A stretch of 64,000 bases of DNA from PNOJ01 sp016706845 (GTDB taxonomy: Bacteria; Krumholzibacteriota; Krumholzibacteriia; LZORAL124-64-63): contig JADJIV010000008.1 of assembly GCA_016706845.1 (NCBI GenBank), positions 62,001-126,000 on the forward strand. The letters are read 5' to 3'. The position numbers were made by a program, and so were the translations under genes. Shown piece after piece: positions 29,043 to 39,190 of the stretch (position 1 is its first letter; each line of letters opens with the position of its first letter). Below the pieces are notes generated by a model that was not told where the DNA came from, did not search any database, and saw nothing but the letters and a program-made list of their open reading frames with translations.

Positions 29043-30125
29043 TCAGCTCGCCAGAGCCGCACCGCTGCCCGCATCGAACAGATGCAGATGCCCCGCCCGC
29101 GGCAGCAGATTCACAGCCCCGCCCACGACGGCGTCCACGCGGCCCGGTCCGCGGACGGTCACCGGCGCGCCGCCGATCTCGGTGTACAGCAGCGTCTCGT
29201 TGCCCAGCGGCTCGATGACCTGCACCGGGGCGGCGAAGCCGCCGCCCGTGACGAGGTCCAGGTGCTCCGGCCGCACGCCCAGCACCACATCGCGCCCGAG
29301 CGCCGCGGCCGGCGGTTCCCAGCCGGCGGGCAACGGCAGCGCCGCGCCGTCCTTCAGCGCCAGATGCAGCCCCCCGTCGCGCACCAGCCGCCCGTCGAGG
29401 AAGTTCATCGCCGGCGAGCCGATGAAGCCCGCCACGAAGCGGTTGGCGGGCCGCTCGTACAGGTTCAGCGGCGTGTCGACCTGCTGCACGCGGCCCTTGT
29501 GCATGACCACGATGCGCTGGCCCATGGTCATGGCCTCGACCTGGTCGTGCGTGACGTAGAGCATCGTGGCGCGCAGGCTGTGGTGCAGGCGGGAGATCTC
29601 GGTGCGCATCTGCACGCGCATCTTGGCGTCGAGGTTGCTCAGCGGTTCGTCGAAGAGGAAGACGTCCGGGTCGCGCACCAGGGCCCGCCCCAGCGCCACG
29701 CGCTGGCGCTGGCCGCCGGACAGGGCCCGCGGCTTGCGGTCGAGCAGGTCGTCGATGCCCAGCACGCCGGCCGCCGCGGCGACCTTCGAGGCGGTCTCCT
29801 CGCGGGTCGCGCCGCGCAGCTTCAGGCCGAAGGCCAGGTTCTCGCGCACCGTCATGTGGGGGTAGAGGGCGTAGCTCTGGAACACCATGGCGATGTTGCG
29901 GTCCTTGGGTTCCACGTCGTTGACGATGCGCCCGCCGATGCTGACCGTGCCGGTGGTGATCGATTCCAGGCCGGCGACCATGCGCAGGGTCGTGGACTTG
30001 CCGCAGCCCGACGGGCCGACCAGCACGACGAACTCGCCGTCGGCGACGTCCAGGTTCACGTCCTCGGCGGCCATCACGCCGCCGGGGTAGGTCTTGCCGA
30101 CTCCTCGCAGTTCCACGCGCGCCAT
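29043..30125 (-). CDS. ABC transporter ATPase, MalK/UgpC/MsmK type
   Basis: 360 residues. Walker A GPSGCGKST, signature LSGGQRQRVALGRAL, Walker B DVFLFDEPLSNLDA, and the switch His in YVTHDQVEAM are present, then a TOBE-type regulatory domain (from about 240; VVLGVRPEHLDL). This is the shared ATPase class that energises several sugar importers. No other ATPase occurs in the window, so it probably serves the MalEFG-like subunits at 16-19 kb. It ends convergently with the debranching gene, 20 bases away. Confidence 0.92.
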   Translation of the reverse strand: MARVELRGVGKTYPGGVMAAEDVNLDVADGEFVVLVGPSGCGKSTTLRMVAGLESITTGTVSIGGRIVNDVEPKDRNIAMVFQSYALYPHMTVRENLAFGLKLRGATREETASKVAAAAGVLGIDDLLDRKPRALSGGQRQRVALGRALVRDPDVFLFDEPLSNLDAKMRVQMRTEISRLHHSLRATMLYVTHDQVEAMTMGQRIVVMHKGRVQQVDTPLNLYERPANRFVAGFIGSPAMNFLDGRLVRDGGLHLALKDGAALPLPAGWEPPAAALGRDVVLGVRPEHLDLVTGGGFAAPVQVIEPLGNETLLYTEIGGAPVTVRGPGRVDAVVGGAVNLLPRAGHLHLFDAGSGAALAS

Positions 30126-30216
30126 GCCGTCGTTCCTCCGGGTTCGTGCCGGGGGAGATCTTAGCCGATCCCGGTGCGCCGCCCAAGGAGGATTCCGCGC
30201 CAGGGGCGTAAAACGA

Positions 30217-30240
30217 CGGGAGCGGGTTTCCCCGCTCCCG
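30217..30240. promoter_or_regulatory. strong hairpin in the malK leader region
   Basis: A 10-bp stem, 30217-30226 with 30231-30240, and a TTTC loop. On the minus strand it is followed by TCGTTTTACG, so it could act as an attenuator or terminator for transcription entering malK from the repeat region. Confidence 0.45.
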
Positions 30241-30260
30241 CCGTTGCACGCTTGACTCGC

Positions 30261-30331
30261 ACTGCTGTCGACTCTGGGACTACTCTCGACTTGGCACTAC
30301 TCTCGACTCTTGCACTGCTCTCGACTCTGGG
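30261..30331. repeat. four tandem 17-18 base repeats
   Basis: Units of the form ACTxCTCTCGACTyTGG occur at 30261-30278, 30279-30295, 30296-30313 and 30314-30331, with a partial fifth (CCACTCTCGCG). The phasing is below two helical turns. The units sit between the divergent malK and GH57 genes and could be stacked operator sites for a regulator of alpha-glucan use (inference). Confidence 0.75.
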
Positions 30332-30377
30332 GGAACCACTCTCGCGTTCTGTTCCGAGGATCGGGGTCGGTCCTGAG

Positions 30378-30405
30378 TTGCTTGTCCGATCCGATGTTGT
30401 ATTCT
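30378..30405 (+). promoter_or_regulatory. possible promoter of the GH57 amylase gene
   Basis: TTGCTT (30378-30383) and TATTCT (30400-30405) are separated by 16 bases, directly downstream of the tandem repeats and upstream of the leader hairpin. Moderate match only. Confidence 0.4.
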
Positions 30406-30416
30406 ACGCAGGGTCA

Positions 30417-30451
30417 GCGGCCGGGGTTCCAGGCCGCCCACGTTTTTTTTT
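30417..30451 (+). terminator. intrinsic-terminator-like leader element before the GH57 gene
   Basis: GCGGCC (30417-30422) pairs with GGCCGC (30432-30437), followed by nine T residues (30443-30451), only 12 bases before the ATG at 30464. There is no upstream gene in this direction, so it reads as a transcription-attenuation leader, or as a slippery T-tract, rather than a gene end. Confidence 0.5.
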
Positions 30452-30463
30452 CGAGGGAGCGAG

Positions 30464-32167
30464 ATGACCGCCCAGCCCCTGTCCGTCGCCGTGCTCTGGC
30501 ACATGCACCAGCCGGACTACACCGACGCCGGCCCTGGGGCCGGCCGCGCATGCCCTGGGTCCGCCTGCACGCCCTTTTAAGTTATTACGATATGGTGCGT
30601 TACGTGGTCGAGCGGCCCGGCGCCCGGGCCGTGTTCAACGTCGTGCCCTCGCTGCTGCGGCAGATCGAGGCGGCGGCCGCCGGCGTGCCCGACGACCACC
30701 TGCTGCTGGCCCGGGCCGCGCCCGCCGACCTGGACGCCGCCGACCGCGCGCGGATCGTGCGGGACTTCTTCGCCTTCCACCACGCGCGCCGCTTCGCCGA
30801 GTTCCCCCGCCTGCGCGCCCTCTGGCTCCAGCGGGGGGAGGGGGTCGAGGTGCCGATCGGCCGCGCCGAGCGGTTCACGGACCGGGACCTGCTGGACCTG
30901 CAGGTGCTCTTCCACCTGGCCTGGTGCGGGCGCACGCTGCGCGAGGACCCGGCCGTGGCGCGCCTGGTCGCCCGCGGCGCCGGCTACACGGCCGCCGACA
31001 AGGACGAGCTGCTCGCGCTCCAGCACGAGTTCCTGCAGGGCGTGCTGCCGGCCTACCGCGAGGCGGCCGCCGAAGGGTGCATCGAGATCTCCTGCACGCC
31101 GCTGAACCACCCCATCCTGCCCCTGCTCTGCGACACCGAGGCGGCCCACGAGGCCCTGCCCGGTCTGCCGCTGCCGGCGACCCGTTTCCGCTACCCCGGC
31201 GACGCCTGGTTCCACGTCAAGACGGCCCTGGACGAGACCGAGCGGGTGCTCGGCGTACGACCGCGCGGCATGTGGCCGGCCGAGGGTTCGGTCAGCGAAG
31301 AGGCGCTGCGCGTGCTGCAAACCGAGGGGCTGCTCTGGGCGGCGACCGACCAGGGCGTGCTCGCACGATCCCTGGAGCGCGGCGGCCAGGCCCACGCCCC
31401 GCACCGGCACTTCCAGGCCTGGCGTTGGGGCGGCGACGGGGCGCCGGCGCTGTTCTTCCGCGACACCGGCCTCAGCGACGCGCTGGGATTCCGCTACCAG
31501 TCGTGGCGGGCGCCGGACGCCGTGGCCGACCTGCTCGGGCACCTGCGGGCGATCCGCGCCGAGCTGCCGGACCGGGGAGCGGGCTGCGTCGTGCCGATCG
31601 TCCTGGACGGGGAGAATCCCTGGGAGTTCTACGAGCACAACGGGCAGCGACTTCCTGCAGACGATGTACCAGGCCGTCGCCGAGGCGCCCGACTTGCAGT
31701 GGGAGACCTTCGGCGAACATCTCGACTCGGGGGGGCGCGTCGGCGAGCTGACGCGCGTCTGCGCCGGCTCGTGGATCCGGGCCGACTTCACGACCTGGGT
31801 GGGCCACGCCGAGAAGAACCGCGGCTGGGAGTACCTGGCGCGCGTGCGCGACCGCTTCCAGGGGAGCCTGGCCGCGGCCGGCGCGCTGCGCCGCGTCCGG
31901 CTGGCCGGCGGCGTCGAGGTGGAGGCGCCCGATCCCGCCCGGGTCGGTCCCGGCTGCGCGGGCAGGCTGGCGGCCGCGATGACGGCCATGGCCAACGCCG
32001 AGAGCAGCGACTGGTTCTGGTGGTACGGCGACGACAACCCCACCGACTACGCCCGCGAATTCGACACCACGTTCCGCCGCCACCTGAGCCAGGCCCTGGA
32101 GCTGGCGGGCGCCGAGGCGGACCCCGGACTGGACATCCCCGTGCTGCGCGCAGGAGGTCAGGCTTGA
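30464..32167 (+). CDS. cytoplasmic GH57 alpha-amylase-type enzyme (two frameshifts)
   Basis: About 567 residues after re-joining; no signal peptide. Family motifs: SVAVLWHMHQPDY (region I), MPWVRLHALLSYYDM, GMWPAEGSVSEEAL (nucleophile-region Glu), VLDGENPWEFYEHNG (acid/base-region Asp), and a C-terminal SSDWFWWYGDDNPTDY typical of the AmyA group. Frame breaks near 30535-30545 (just after the N-terminal 22 residues) and near 31645-31660. It overlaps the next gene (stop TGA 32165-32167, TTG 32164). With the next three genes it forms an operon for glycogen or maltodextrin handling. Alpha-amylase is likelier than branching enzyme. Confidence 0.8.
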
Positions 32168-34333
32168 AACTCGTCGTCGGCATCCACAACCACCAGCCGG
32201 TCGGCAACTTCGACCACGTCATCGAGGACATCTACCGCAGCAGCTACCTGCCGTTCCTGGAGAGGGTCGAGCGCCACGAGCAGTTCCGCTTCAGCCTGCA
32301 CGTGACCGGCCCGCTGCTGGAGTGGCTGCAGCGGCACCACCCGGAGTGGCTCGAGCGCGCGGCCTTCCTGGTGCGCGCCGGGCGCGTGGAGGTGCTCGGC
32401 GGCGGCTTTTACGAGCCGATCCTCGCCGCCATCCCGGAGCGCGACCGCGTCGGGCAGCTGCGCATGATGTGCGACTGGGTGCGCCAGCACCTCGGCGCCG
32501 ACTGCCGCGGCGTCTGGATGGCCGAGCGCGTCTGGGAGCCGCACCTGGCCGGTTCGCTGGCCCGCGCCGGCGTCGAGTTCGCCCTGCTCGACGACTACCA
32601 CTTCGTGCAGGCGGGCGTGCCGCCGGAGCGCCTGACCCACGGGCCCCCTGCTGACCGACGACCTCGGCCACGAGGTGGCCCTGCTGCCCATCAGCGAGCA
32701 GCTGCGCTACCTGATCCCGTTCCGCGACCCGTCCGAGACCGTGGCCGCCTGCCGCGCCCTGCACGAGCGGGATCCCGAGGGCGTGCTGGTCATGATCGAC
32801 GACGGCGAGAAGTTCGGCGCCTGGCCCGGCACCCACGACCTCGTCTACGGCCGCGGCTGGCTGGACCGCTTCTGCGCGGCCCTGGCCGCCGAGTCGGACT
32901 GGCTGGAGCTGGCGCACCCGTCGGAGGTGCTGCGGGCCCGGCCGCCGCGCGAGCGCGTCTACCTGCCGCCGGGCAGCTACTTCGAGATGTCGGAGTGGTC
33001 GCTGCCGATGCCGGCCGCCGAGATCTTCTCCGACGCGGTGCACGCGTACCGCGATCAGGGCCGCTGGGACGAGATGCGCCCCTTCTTCCGCGGCGGCTTC
33101 TGGCGGCAGTTCTTCCAGAAGTACGAGGAGAGCCTGCTGATGCAGCGGCGCTCCCTGCTGCTGCACGAGGAGATCGCCGCCGCCGAGGCCACCGGGGCCG
33201 ACGAGCAGCGCGTCGACGAGGCCCGCGACCACCTGTGGCGGGCCCAGTGCAACTGCGCCTACTGGCATGGCGTCTTCGGCGGCCTCTACCTGCCGCATCT
33301 GCGGCACGCGATCTACCGTCACCTGATCCTGGGCACCGAGATCATCCAGACCGTGGCGCCGCCGCCGCGCGCCCAGATGGTGACGCTGGTCGGCCGCGCG
33401 GGCACCGACGTGCGGCTGGGCAACGACGCGCTGGAACTGTACCTGTCGCCCGACCGCGGCGGCGCCCTGGTCGGCCTCGAGGACCGGCGCGAGGACTGGA
33501 ACCTCCAGAACACGCTGCGCCGTCGGCGCGAGGCCTACCACACGAAGATCGAACGCGCGCCCCTGGCCGCCGAGGGCGGCGGCGACGCGTCCGGCGGGGA
33601 CCAGGGCGTCTCCATCCACGACCTGGTCACCCGCGTGACGCCGGAGATCAAGCGGGCCCTGGCCGTGGACCCGCAGCCCCGCTACTCGCTGCTCGAGCGC
33701 TTCCTGCACCCCGACGCCGGCTTCCCCGACGTGCTGCCGGACATGGCCGGCCAGGACGGGGGCGACTTCGCGGCCGCGCCGGCGGCGCTGACGGCGCCGC
33801 GCTTCGGCCAGACCGGCAGCCTCGAGGACGAGCGCTTCCAGACCCGGCGCGACGGCCGCTACCGCGACCGCGCCGGTCGCGACTTTCAGTTGTCGGTGGA
33901 GAAGACCGTGACCCTGCAGCGCGAGGGCGCGGCCTTCGACATCGCCTGGACGGTGCGCAACACCGGCACCGAACGCCTGCGCTGCCGGTTCGCGCCGGAG
34001 TGGAACCTGGCCCTGTACGACGGCGGCGCCTACGCGCCGGGCGGCGACGACCCGGCGACGCCGCTGGATTCGGTCCGCCTGGACCGCCGCCGCGAACTGG
34101 CGGTGCTGGTCCCCCTGCACCGCGCCGCGCTGCGCTGGGAGATGGGCAACGAGGCCGAGGTCTGGGTCCACGCCGTGCGCACCGCGACCCAGGCCGAGGA
34201 CGGGTTCCGGCTGACCTACCAGGGACACCTGCTGCTGTTCGTCTGGGACCTCGACCTCGAGCCCGGCGTCACGCAGATCTTCCGGCAGTCGTTCGCGCTC
34301 GAGCACGGAGTCGCCGCGCCGCGGGAGGCCTGA
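32164..34333 (+). CDS. GH57 4-alpha-glucanotransferase-type enzyme (one frameshift)
   Basis: About 722 residues. TTG start at 32164 overlaps the preceding stop. The catalytic domain shows VVGIHNHQPVGNFDHVIEDI, GVWMAERVWEPHLA (nucleophile Glu) and VLVMIDDGEKFGAWPGTHDL (acid/base Asp); the C-terminal half matches the DUF1925/DUF1926 beta-domains of Thermococcus-type 4-alpha-glucanotransferases. An extra C in GGGCCCCCT near 32640 shifts the frame; removing one C restores it. It would rearrange maltodextrins before or after storage as glycogen. No signal peptide, so cytoplasmic. Confidence 0.85.
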
Positions 34334-34334
34334 G

Positions 34335-35787
34335 ATGAAGATCCTGATGGTTTCCGCCGAGTACGCGCCGCTGGCCAAGGCCGGCGGATTGGGCGACATG
34401 GTGGCGGCGCTCGCGGGCGTCCTGACCGCGCGCGGCCACGACGTGAAGGTCGTGCTGCCCCTCTACGGGGACATCGACCGGGAGCGCCACGCGCTGGCGC
34501 CCTGCGCCGGACTGCCGCCCTTCGCGGTGCGCCGCGGCGGCGCGGTGCGGCGCTGCCGGATCTGGCGCGCCGACGGCGCCACGGGCCCCGACGTGCTGCT
34601 GCTGGAGAACGACGATCTGTTCGGCCGCCGGGGCATCTACGGTTACGCGGACGTCGACGAGTTCGCGGACACGCTGCCGCGCCTGGCCCTGCTGGCGCAG
34701 GGGGCGCTGGAGGCGGCGGTGCTGCTGGACTGGGCTCCCGATGTGGTCCACGTCCACGACGCGGCGGCCGCCCTGGCGGCCGTCGACCTGGCCTGCTGGT
34801 CGCGCGCCGGCACGCCGCTGGCCGCGACGCGCACGGTGCTGACGATCCACAACCTCGCCCACCAGTCCCTCCACCCGCGCTGGGAGTTCACGGGCCTGGA
34901 TCTGCCCACGCGCCTGGCCTGGCATCCCGGCGAGATGGAGTTCCACGGCGGGCTGAACCTGATGAAGGCCGGCATCCTGCTGTCCGACCGGGTCAACACG
35001 GTCAGCCCGACCTACGCGCGCGAGGTCACCGCCGACGAGGAGACGGGCTGCGGACTCGCCGGCGTGCTGCGCGACCGGGGCGCCGCCTTCTCGGGCATCC
35101 TCAACGGCATGGACCGCGAGGCCTGGGACCCGGCCACCGACCGCTGCCTGCCCGCGAACTACTCGCAGCGGGCGCCGGCCGGCAAGGCGGTCTGCCGCAC
35201 CGCCCTGCTGCGGGAGCTCGGGCTCGAGGAGGGCGGCCCGCTGCTCGCATCGGTGGGCCGGCTGGCCGGGCAGAAGGGCCTCGACCTGCTGCTGCCGCTC
35301 GTCCCGTCGCTGGTGGGCGACGGCTGGCGGCTGGCCGTGCTGGGCACCGGCGAACCCGCCCTGGAGCAGGCCCTGCACGCGGCCGCGGCGGCGCATCCCG
35401 GCCGGGTCGCCTTCGCCGCGCGGCTTCGACGAGGCCCTCTCGCACCGCTTCTACGCCGGCGCCGACGCGTTCGTGATGCCGTCGCGCTTCGAGCCCTGCG
35501 GCCTGGCCCAGTTGTACGCCCTGCGCTACGGCACGCCGCCGGTGGTGCGGCGCACCGGCGGTCTGGCCGACACCGTGACCGACGCCGACGAGCCGGGCGG
35601 CGTCGGCTTCCTCTTCGACGAGGCCACACCCGCGGCGCTCGGCGCCGCCCTCGCGCGCGCGATCGAGGCTTGGCGCGAGCCGGGTCGATGGAGTAGTCTC
35701 GCGCGGCGGGGCATGGCCGCGGACTACGGCTGGGACGTGCCGGCGGCCGCCTACGAGGAACTCTACCGCAGCCTGGAGGGATCATGA
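34335..35787 (+). CDS. glgA: glycogen synthase (GT5; one frameshift)
   Basis: About 483 residues, the normal length for bacterial GlgA. The ADP-glucose binding motif near the start is KAGGLGDMVAALAGVL; DVVHVHDAAAAL, TIHNLAHQ, VNTVSPTYAREV and the C-terminal PSRFEPCGLAQLYALRYGT with VRRTGGLADTV complete the GT5 signature. The frame shifts near 35420-35435, after GRVAFAARL. The stop overlaps the glgC start (ATGA at 35784). Makes alpha-1,4-glucan from ADP-glucose. No separate branching enzyme is seen nearby. Confidence 0.93.
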
Positions 35788-37067
35788 GCGTCGGCAGCAA
35801 GACGGATGCGCCCCTGAAGATCCTCGACCTGCCGCGCCACACCCTGACGATGATCATGGCCGGCGGCCGCGGCGAGCGCCTGCGCCCGCTGACCGACGAG
35901 CGTTCCAAGCCGGGCGTGCCGTTCGGCGCCAACTACCGCATCATCGACTTCACGCTCAGCAACGTCTGGAACTCGGGCCTGCGCCGCATCTACGTGCTGA
36001 CGCAGTACAAATCCTACTCGCTGGACAAGCACCTGCTGAAGGGCTGGCAGATCTTCAACCACGAAGCCGGGGAGTTCCTCTACGGCATCCCGCCCCAGCA
36101 CCGCGTCGGCGAGATGTGGTACCGCGGCACCGCGGACGCCATCTACCAGAACATCTACCTCATCGACCGCGAGCGGTCCGACTACGTGCTGATCCTCTCG
36201 GGGGACCACATCTACCGCATGGACTACTCCACGCTGATGGTCCTGCACACCCGGCGCAAGGCGCGGTTGACCCTGGCCGCGGTCGTGGTGCCGCGCAGCG
36301 AGGCCCACGAGTTCGGCATCCTGGAGGTCGACGAGCAGGGCTGGGTGGTGGGGTTCCAGGAGAAGCCGTCGGACCCCAAGACGATCCCCGGCAAGCCCGA
36401 CTGGTGCCTGGTCAACATGGGGGTCTACGTCTTCAACCGCGAGAGCCTGGTCAGCGAGCTGCTCAAGGACGCCGGCGACCCGAGATCGGCCCACGACTTC
36501 GGCAAGAACGTCATCCCGGCCATGGTCCGCGAGGGCGGCGTGCTGGCCTACCCCTTCCTCGACCACGAGACCGAGCAGCCCCGCTACTGGCGCGACATCG
36601 GCACCCTGGACACCTACTACGCCGCCTCGATGGACCTGATCCGTCCGGTGCCGCCCTTCAGCCTCTACGACCGCGAGTGGCCCATCCGCACCTGGATGGC
36701 GCCGGCGCCGCCGGCCAAGACGGTCCACAACCACTTCGACGGCACCAGTCCGCTCGGCCAGCTGATCGGTTCGATCGTCGGCGGCGGCACCATCATCTCC
36801 GGCGGCACCGCCGAGCGCTCGATCCTGGGCCGCAACGTCTACCTCGACGCCGGCTGCCACGTGGTCGACTCGGTGATCATGGACAACGCGCGCATCGGCA
36901 AGCGCGCGGCGGTCCACCGCGCCATCGTCGACAAGGGCGCCGAGATCCCCGACGGCATGCACATCGGCTGGGACCGCGAGGCCGACCACCGCCTGTTCAA
37001 GGTGACCGAGGCCGGGGTCGTCGTGGTGCCGAAGGACTGGCGGGCCGGCGTCGAGGCCACGGCCTAG
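35784..37067 (+). CDS. glgC: glucose-1-phosphate adenylyltransferase
   Basis: 427 residues, intact. The nucleotidyl-transferase signature MIMAGGRGERLRPLTDERSK and PGVPFGANYRIIDFTLSN, the YRGTADAIYQNIYL loop, LSGDHIYRMDY and a left-handed beta-helix C-terminus (ISGGTAERSILGRNVYLDAG) mark GlgC. It makes ADP-glucose, feeding the overlapping upstream glgA. Its stop overlaps the nitrilase-gene stop from the other strand. Confidence 0.95.
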   Translation: MSVGSKTDAPLKILDLPRHTLTMIMAGGRGERLRPLTDERSKPGVPFGANYRIIDFTLSNVWNSGLRRIYVLTQYKSYSLDKHLLKGWQIFNHEAGEFLYGIPPQHRVGEMWYRGTADAIYQNIYLIDRERSDYVLILSGDHIYRMDYSTLMVLHTRRKARLTLAAVVVPRSEAHEFGILEVDEQGWVVGFQEKPSDPKTIPGKPDWCLVNMGVYVFNRESLVSELLKDAGDPRSAHDFGKNVIPAMVREGGVLAYPFLDHETEQPRYWRDIGTLDTYYAASMDLIRPVPPFSLYDREWPIRTWMAPAPPAKTVHNHFDGTSPLGQLIGSIVGGGTIISGGTAERSILGRNVYLDAGCHVVDSVIMDNARIGKRAAVHRAIVDKGAEIPDGMHIGWDREADHRLFKVTEAGVVVVPKDWRAGVEATA

Positions 37068-37858
37068 CCGCCCGCGTACTGGTCCGGCCGGCGGTCCTCC
37101 CACAGATCGTTGCGCGGCGTCAGGCGCGGGTCGGCGTGCGCGAGGTCGATCGCGGCCGCGGCGGCGCCCGTCGCGGCGCCGTCCAGGCGCGCCAGCGGCG
37201 CCCCGCGCGGCCCGCAGACCTGGCTGCGGCCGATGAAGTCGAGACGCCGCCCGGCGATCCGCTCCTCCCGACCCACCCGGTTCGCCGTCACCGCGAAGCA
37301 GCGGTTCTCCAGGCAGCGCGTCACCATGGCGTCGGGGCAGTGCGGCAGCACCAGGTTGCTGGGGTGGGCGATGAGCTTCGCACCGCGCCGCGCCAGGCTG
37401 CGGGCCGCCTCCGGGAAGATCCAGTCGAAGCAGATCATCATGCCCACCGCCGTGCCGCAGGCCGCGAAGACCGGGAAGCCGAGATCGCCGGGGTCGAAGA
37501 CCAGCTTCTCGTCCCAGAAGAGGTGGACCTTGCGGTAGAGCGCCGCGGTGCCGTCGGGCCGCACCAGCAGGCTGCTGTTGTAGAGGCGCTCGCCGTCCCG
37601 TTCGGCGAAGCCGGCCACCAGGGTGGTGCCGGTGGCCGCGGCGGCGGCGGCCAGGCGTTGCGAGGTCGGGCCGTCCGCCGGCTCGGCCAGTTCCCGCAGT
37701 TCCCCGCGGTCGCGGAACTGGTAGCCGGTCGTGCACAGCTCGGGCAGGACCGCCAGGTCGAGCCCGGGCGGCACCAGCGCCAGGGCGGCCTCGAGGTTGC
37801 GGACCGTCTCGCCGAACACCGGCGAGGTCTGGATCGCGGCCACGCGCAGTTCGCTCAC
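37064..37858 (-). CDS. nitrilase-superfamily carbon-nitrogen hydrolase
   Basis: 264 residues. The Glu-Lys-Cys triad is visible: LAVLPELCTTGYQF (Glu), YRKVHLFWDEK (Lys) and MMICFDWIFPEAA (Cys). This is the amidase type of the superfamily; substrates range from omega-amides to N-carbamoyl compounds and cannot be set from sequence. GTG start at 37858 overlaps the stop of the upstream glycosyltransferase gene (GTGA), so the two are translationally coupled. Confidence 0.88.
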   Translation of the reverse strand: MSELRVAAIQTSPVFGETVRNLEAALALVPPGLDLAVLPELCTTGYQFRDRGELRELAEPADGPTSQRLAAAAAATGTTLVAGFAERDGERLYNSSLLVRPDGTAALYRKVHLFWDEKLVFDPGDLGFPVFAACGTAVGMMICFDWIFPEAARSLARRGAKLIAHPSNLVLPHCPDAMVTRCLENRCFAVTANRVGREERIAGRRLDFIGRSQVCGPRGAPLARLDGAATGAAAAAIDLAHADPRLTPRNDLWEDRRPDQYAGG

Positions 37859-38962
37859 GTCGCCTCCCTGGGCCGCGGCGCGGGCCGCAGCAGGTCCTCG
37901 AGCCGCGACAGCATCGCGGTCCGGTCGAAGTCGGTCCGGACGTGCGCGGCGGCGGCGGCGCCGAGCCGTCGGCGCAGTTCGCGATCGTCCAGCAGCCTCA
38001 GGATCGCGGCGGCCAGGGCCGCAGGATCGTCCGGGGCCACCAGCAGTCCCGTCTCCCCGTCATGCACCACCTCCGGCAGTGAACTGACGCGTGTCGCGAC
38101 GACGGGACGGCCGCAGGCGCCGGCTTCGGCGGCGGCGAGCCCGAAGCCTTCGTACCGCGAAGGGGCCGCCAGCAGCGTCAGCGAACCGTGGAACGCCGGC
38201 ATGTCACGGACCCAACCCGCCAGGTCGACGCTGCCCGGGTCCCGCAGCCCGGCGCGCCAGGTCGCGAGCGCCGGCCGCAGGGGGCCCTCGCCGGCGAGGC
38301 GCAGCAGCGGCGGTTCGCCGGGCCAGGCCTCGAGCACCGGTCCAGGCCGCCATCAGCAGCGGCACGCCCTTGCGCTCGTCCAGGCTGCCCGCGAAGCCCA
38401 CCACCGGACGCCCCGGCGGCTCCGGCCGCACCCGGAAGCGCCCGCCGTCGATGCCCTTGTAGAGTAGGTGGACCCGTTCCGGAAGCAGCCACGGCGCGCT
38501 GTCGAGCGTGGTGCGCAGCGTGGCGCGCGAATTGACCAGCACCCCGGAGGCCACCCGGCCGTAGTACCAGCGGTAATAAGGCCGCGGGCGCAACGGGTGG
38601 TCGCTCTCGCGGCTCTTGAGCACGACCTCGATGCCGGCCAGGCGGGCCGCGACCCCCGCGGCCTTGAGGTCCTTGAGCCGGTTGCAGAGCACGGCGGTCG
38701 TGCCGTGGCGCCGCAGCAGGCGCAGCAGGCGCGCCTGGGTCCAGGGCGCCCCGTCGCAGCGGATCGGCACGCCGGCCGTTTCGAGGCCGGCCTCCTCAGC
38801 CAGGCGCAGGAGTTCCGAGCCCGGCTGGCCGACCAGCAAGACCCGGTGGCCGCGTTCCTTGAGACCCTGGGCCACGTCCAGATGCCAGAGCTCGGCGCCG
38901 CCTAGGCTCCGCATGCCGTTGACCAGGGCCAGGTTGATCCGGGGGCTCGCCGTTGTCGACAT
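37855..38962 (-). CDS. GT4-family glycosyltransferase (one frameshift)
   Basis: About 368 residues. N-terminal domain with NGMRSLGGAELWHLDVAQGL; C-terminal GT-B domain with VVGFAGSLDERKGVPLLMAA, AAPSRYEGFGLAAAEAGACG and RPVVATRVSSLPEV. The frame shifts near 38340 within the start of the C-terminal domain. ATG 38962 is preferred to 38992 because GGAG lies eight bases before it. It overlaps the nitrilase gene. Acceptor unknown: a surface polysaccharide or glycolipid is the usual role of this type. Confidence 0.85.
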
Positions 38963-39062
38963 CCGACACGCTCCGATGGGGGGAGCCCCCATTGTCGTGG
39001 AATTTTCGAGGATGACCAGCGGGAATCGCGGCCCGTGTGTCCAGGGCCTGTCCGATCAGCGG

Positions 39063-39190
39063 GTCTAATTTGATGTATTCGCATTTTTATTGTTGTATTA
39101 TGGTTTTTGCATGATGTATCATCTTGAGGTGGCGGAAGCGCCGCGCACTAAATCAACCAACAAGATGGTCTGTTCCCTGGAGGGAAGTCG
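39063..39190 (+). promoter_or_regulatory. AT-rich upstream region with a small palindrome
   Basis: A patch of about 60 bases (39066-39126) is strikingly AT-rich against its surroundings. It contains two GATGTAT copies, T-tracts and the palindrome ATGAT-GT-ATCAT (39111-39122). Several -10-like boxes (TATTAT, TATCAT) fit, but no single -35/-10 pair has ideal spacing. It is the likely promoter/operator of the secreted protein at 39191. The rest of the 228-base gap holds nothing else I can support. Confidence 0.5.

Noticed and set aside
30261..30331. Short repeats considered as a CRISPR array
   Set aside because: The units are directly adjacent with no spacers and only 17-18 bases long, and no cas gene is present.
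1..37067. SusC/SusD-type TonB receptor pair
   Set aside because: Looked for because of the starch locus; neither barrel shows a TonB box or plug domain, and no SusD-like helical lipoprotein is present.
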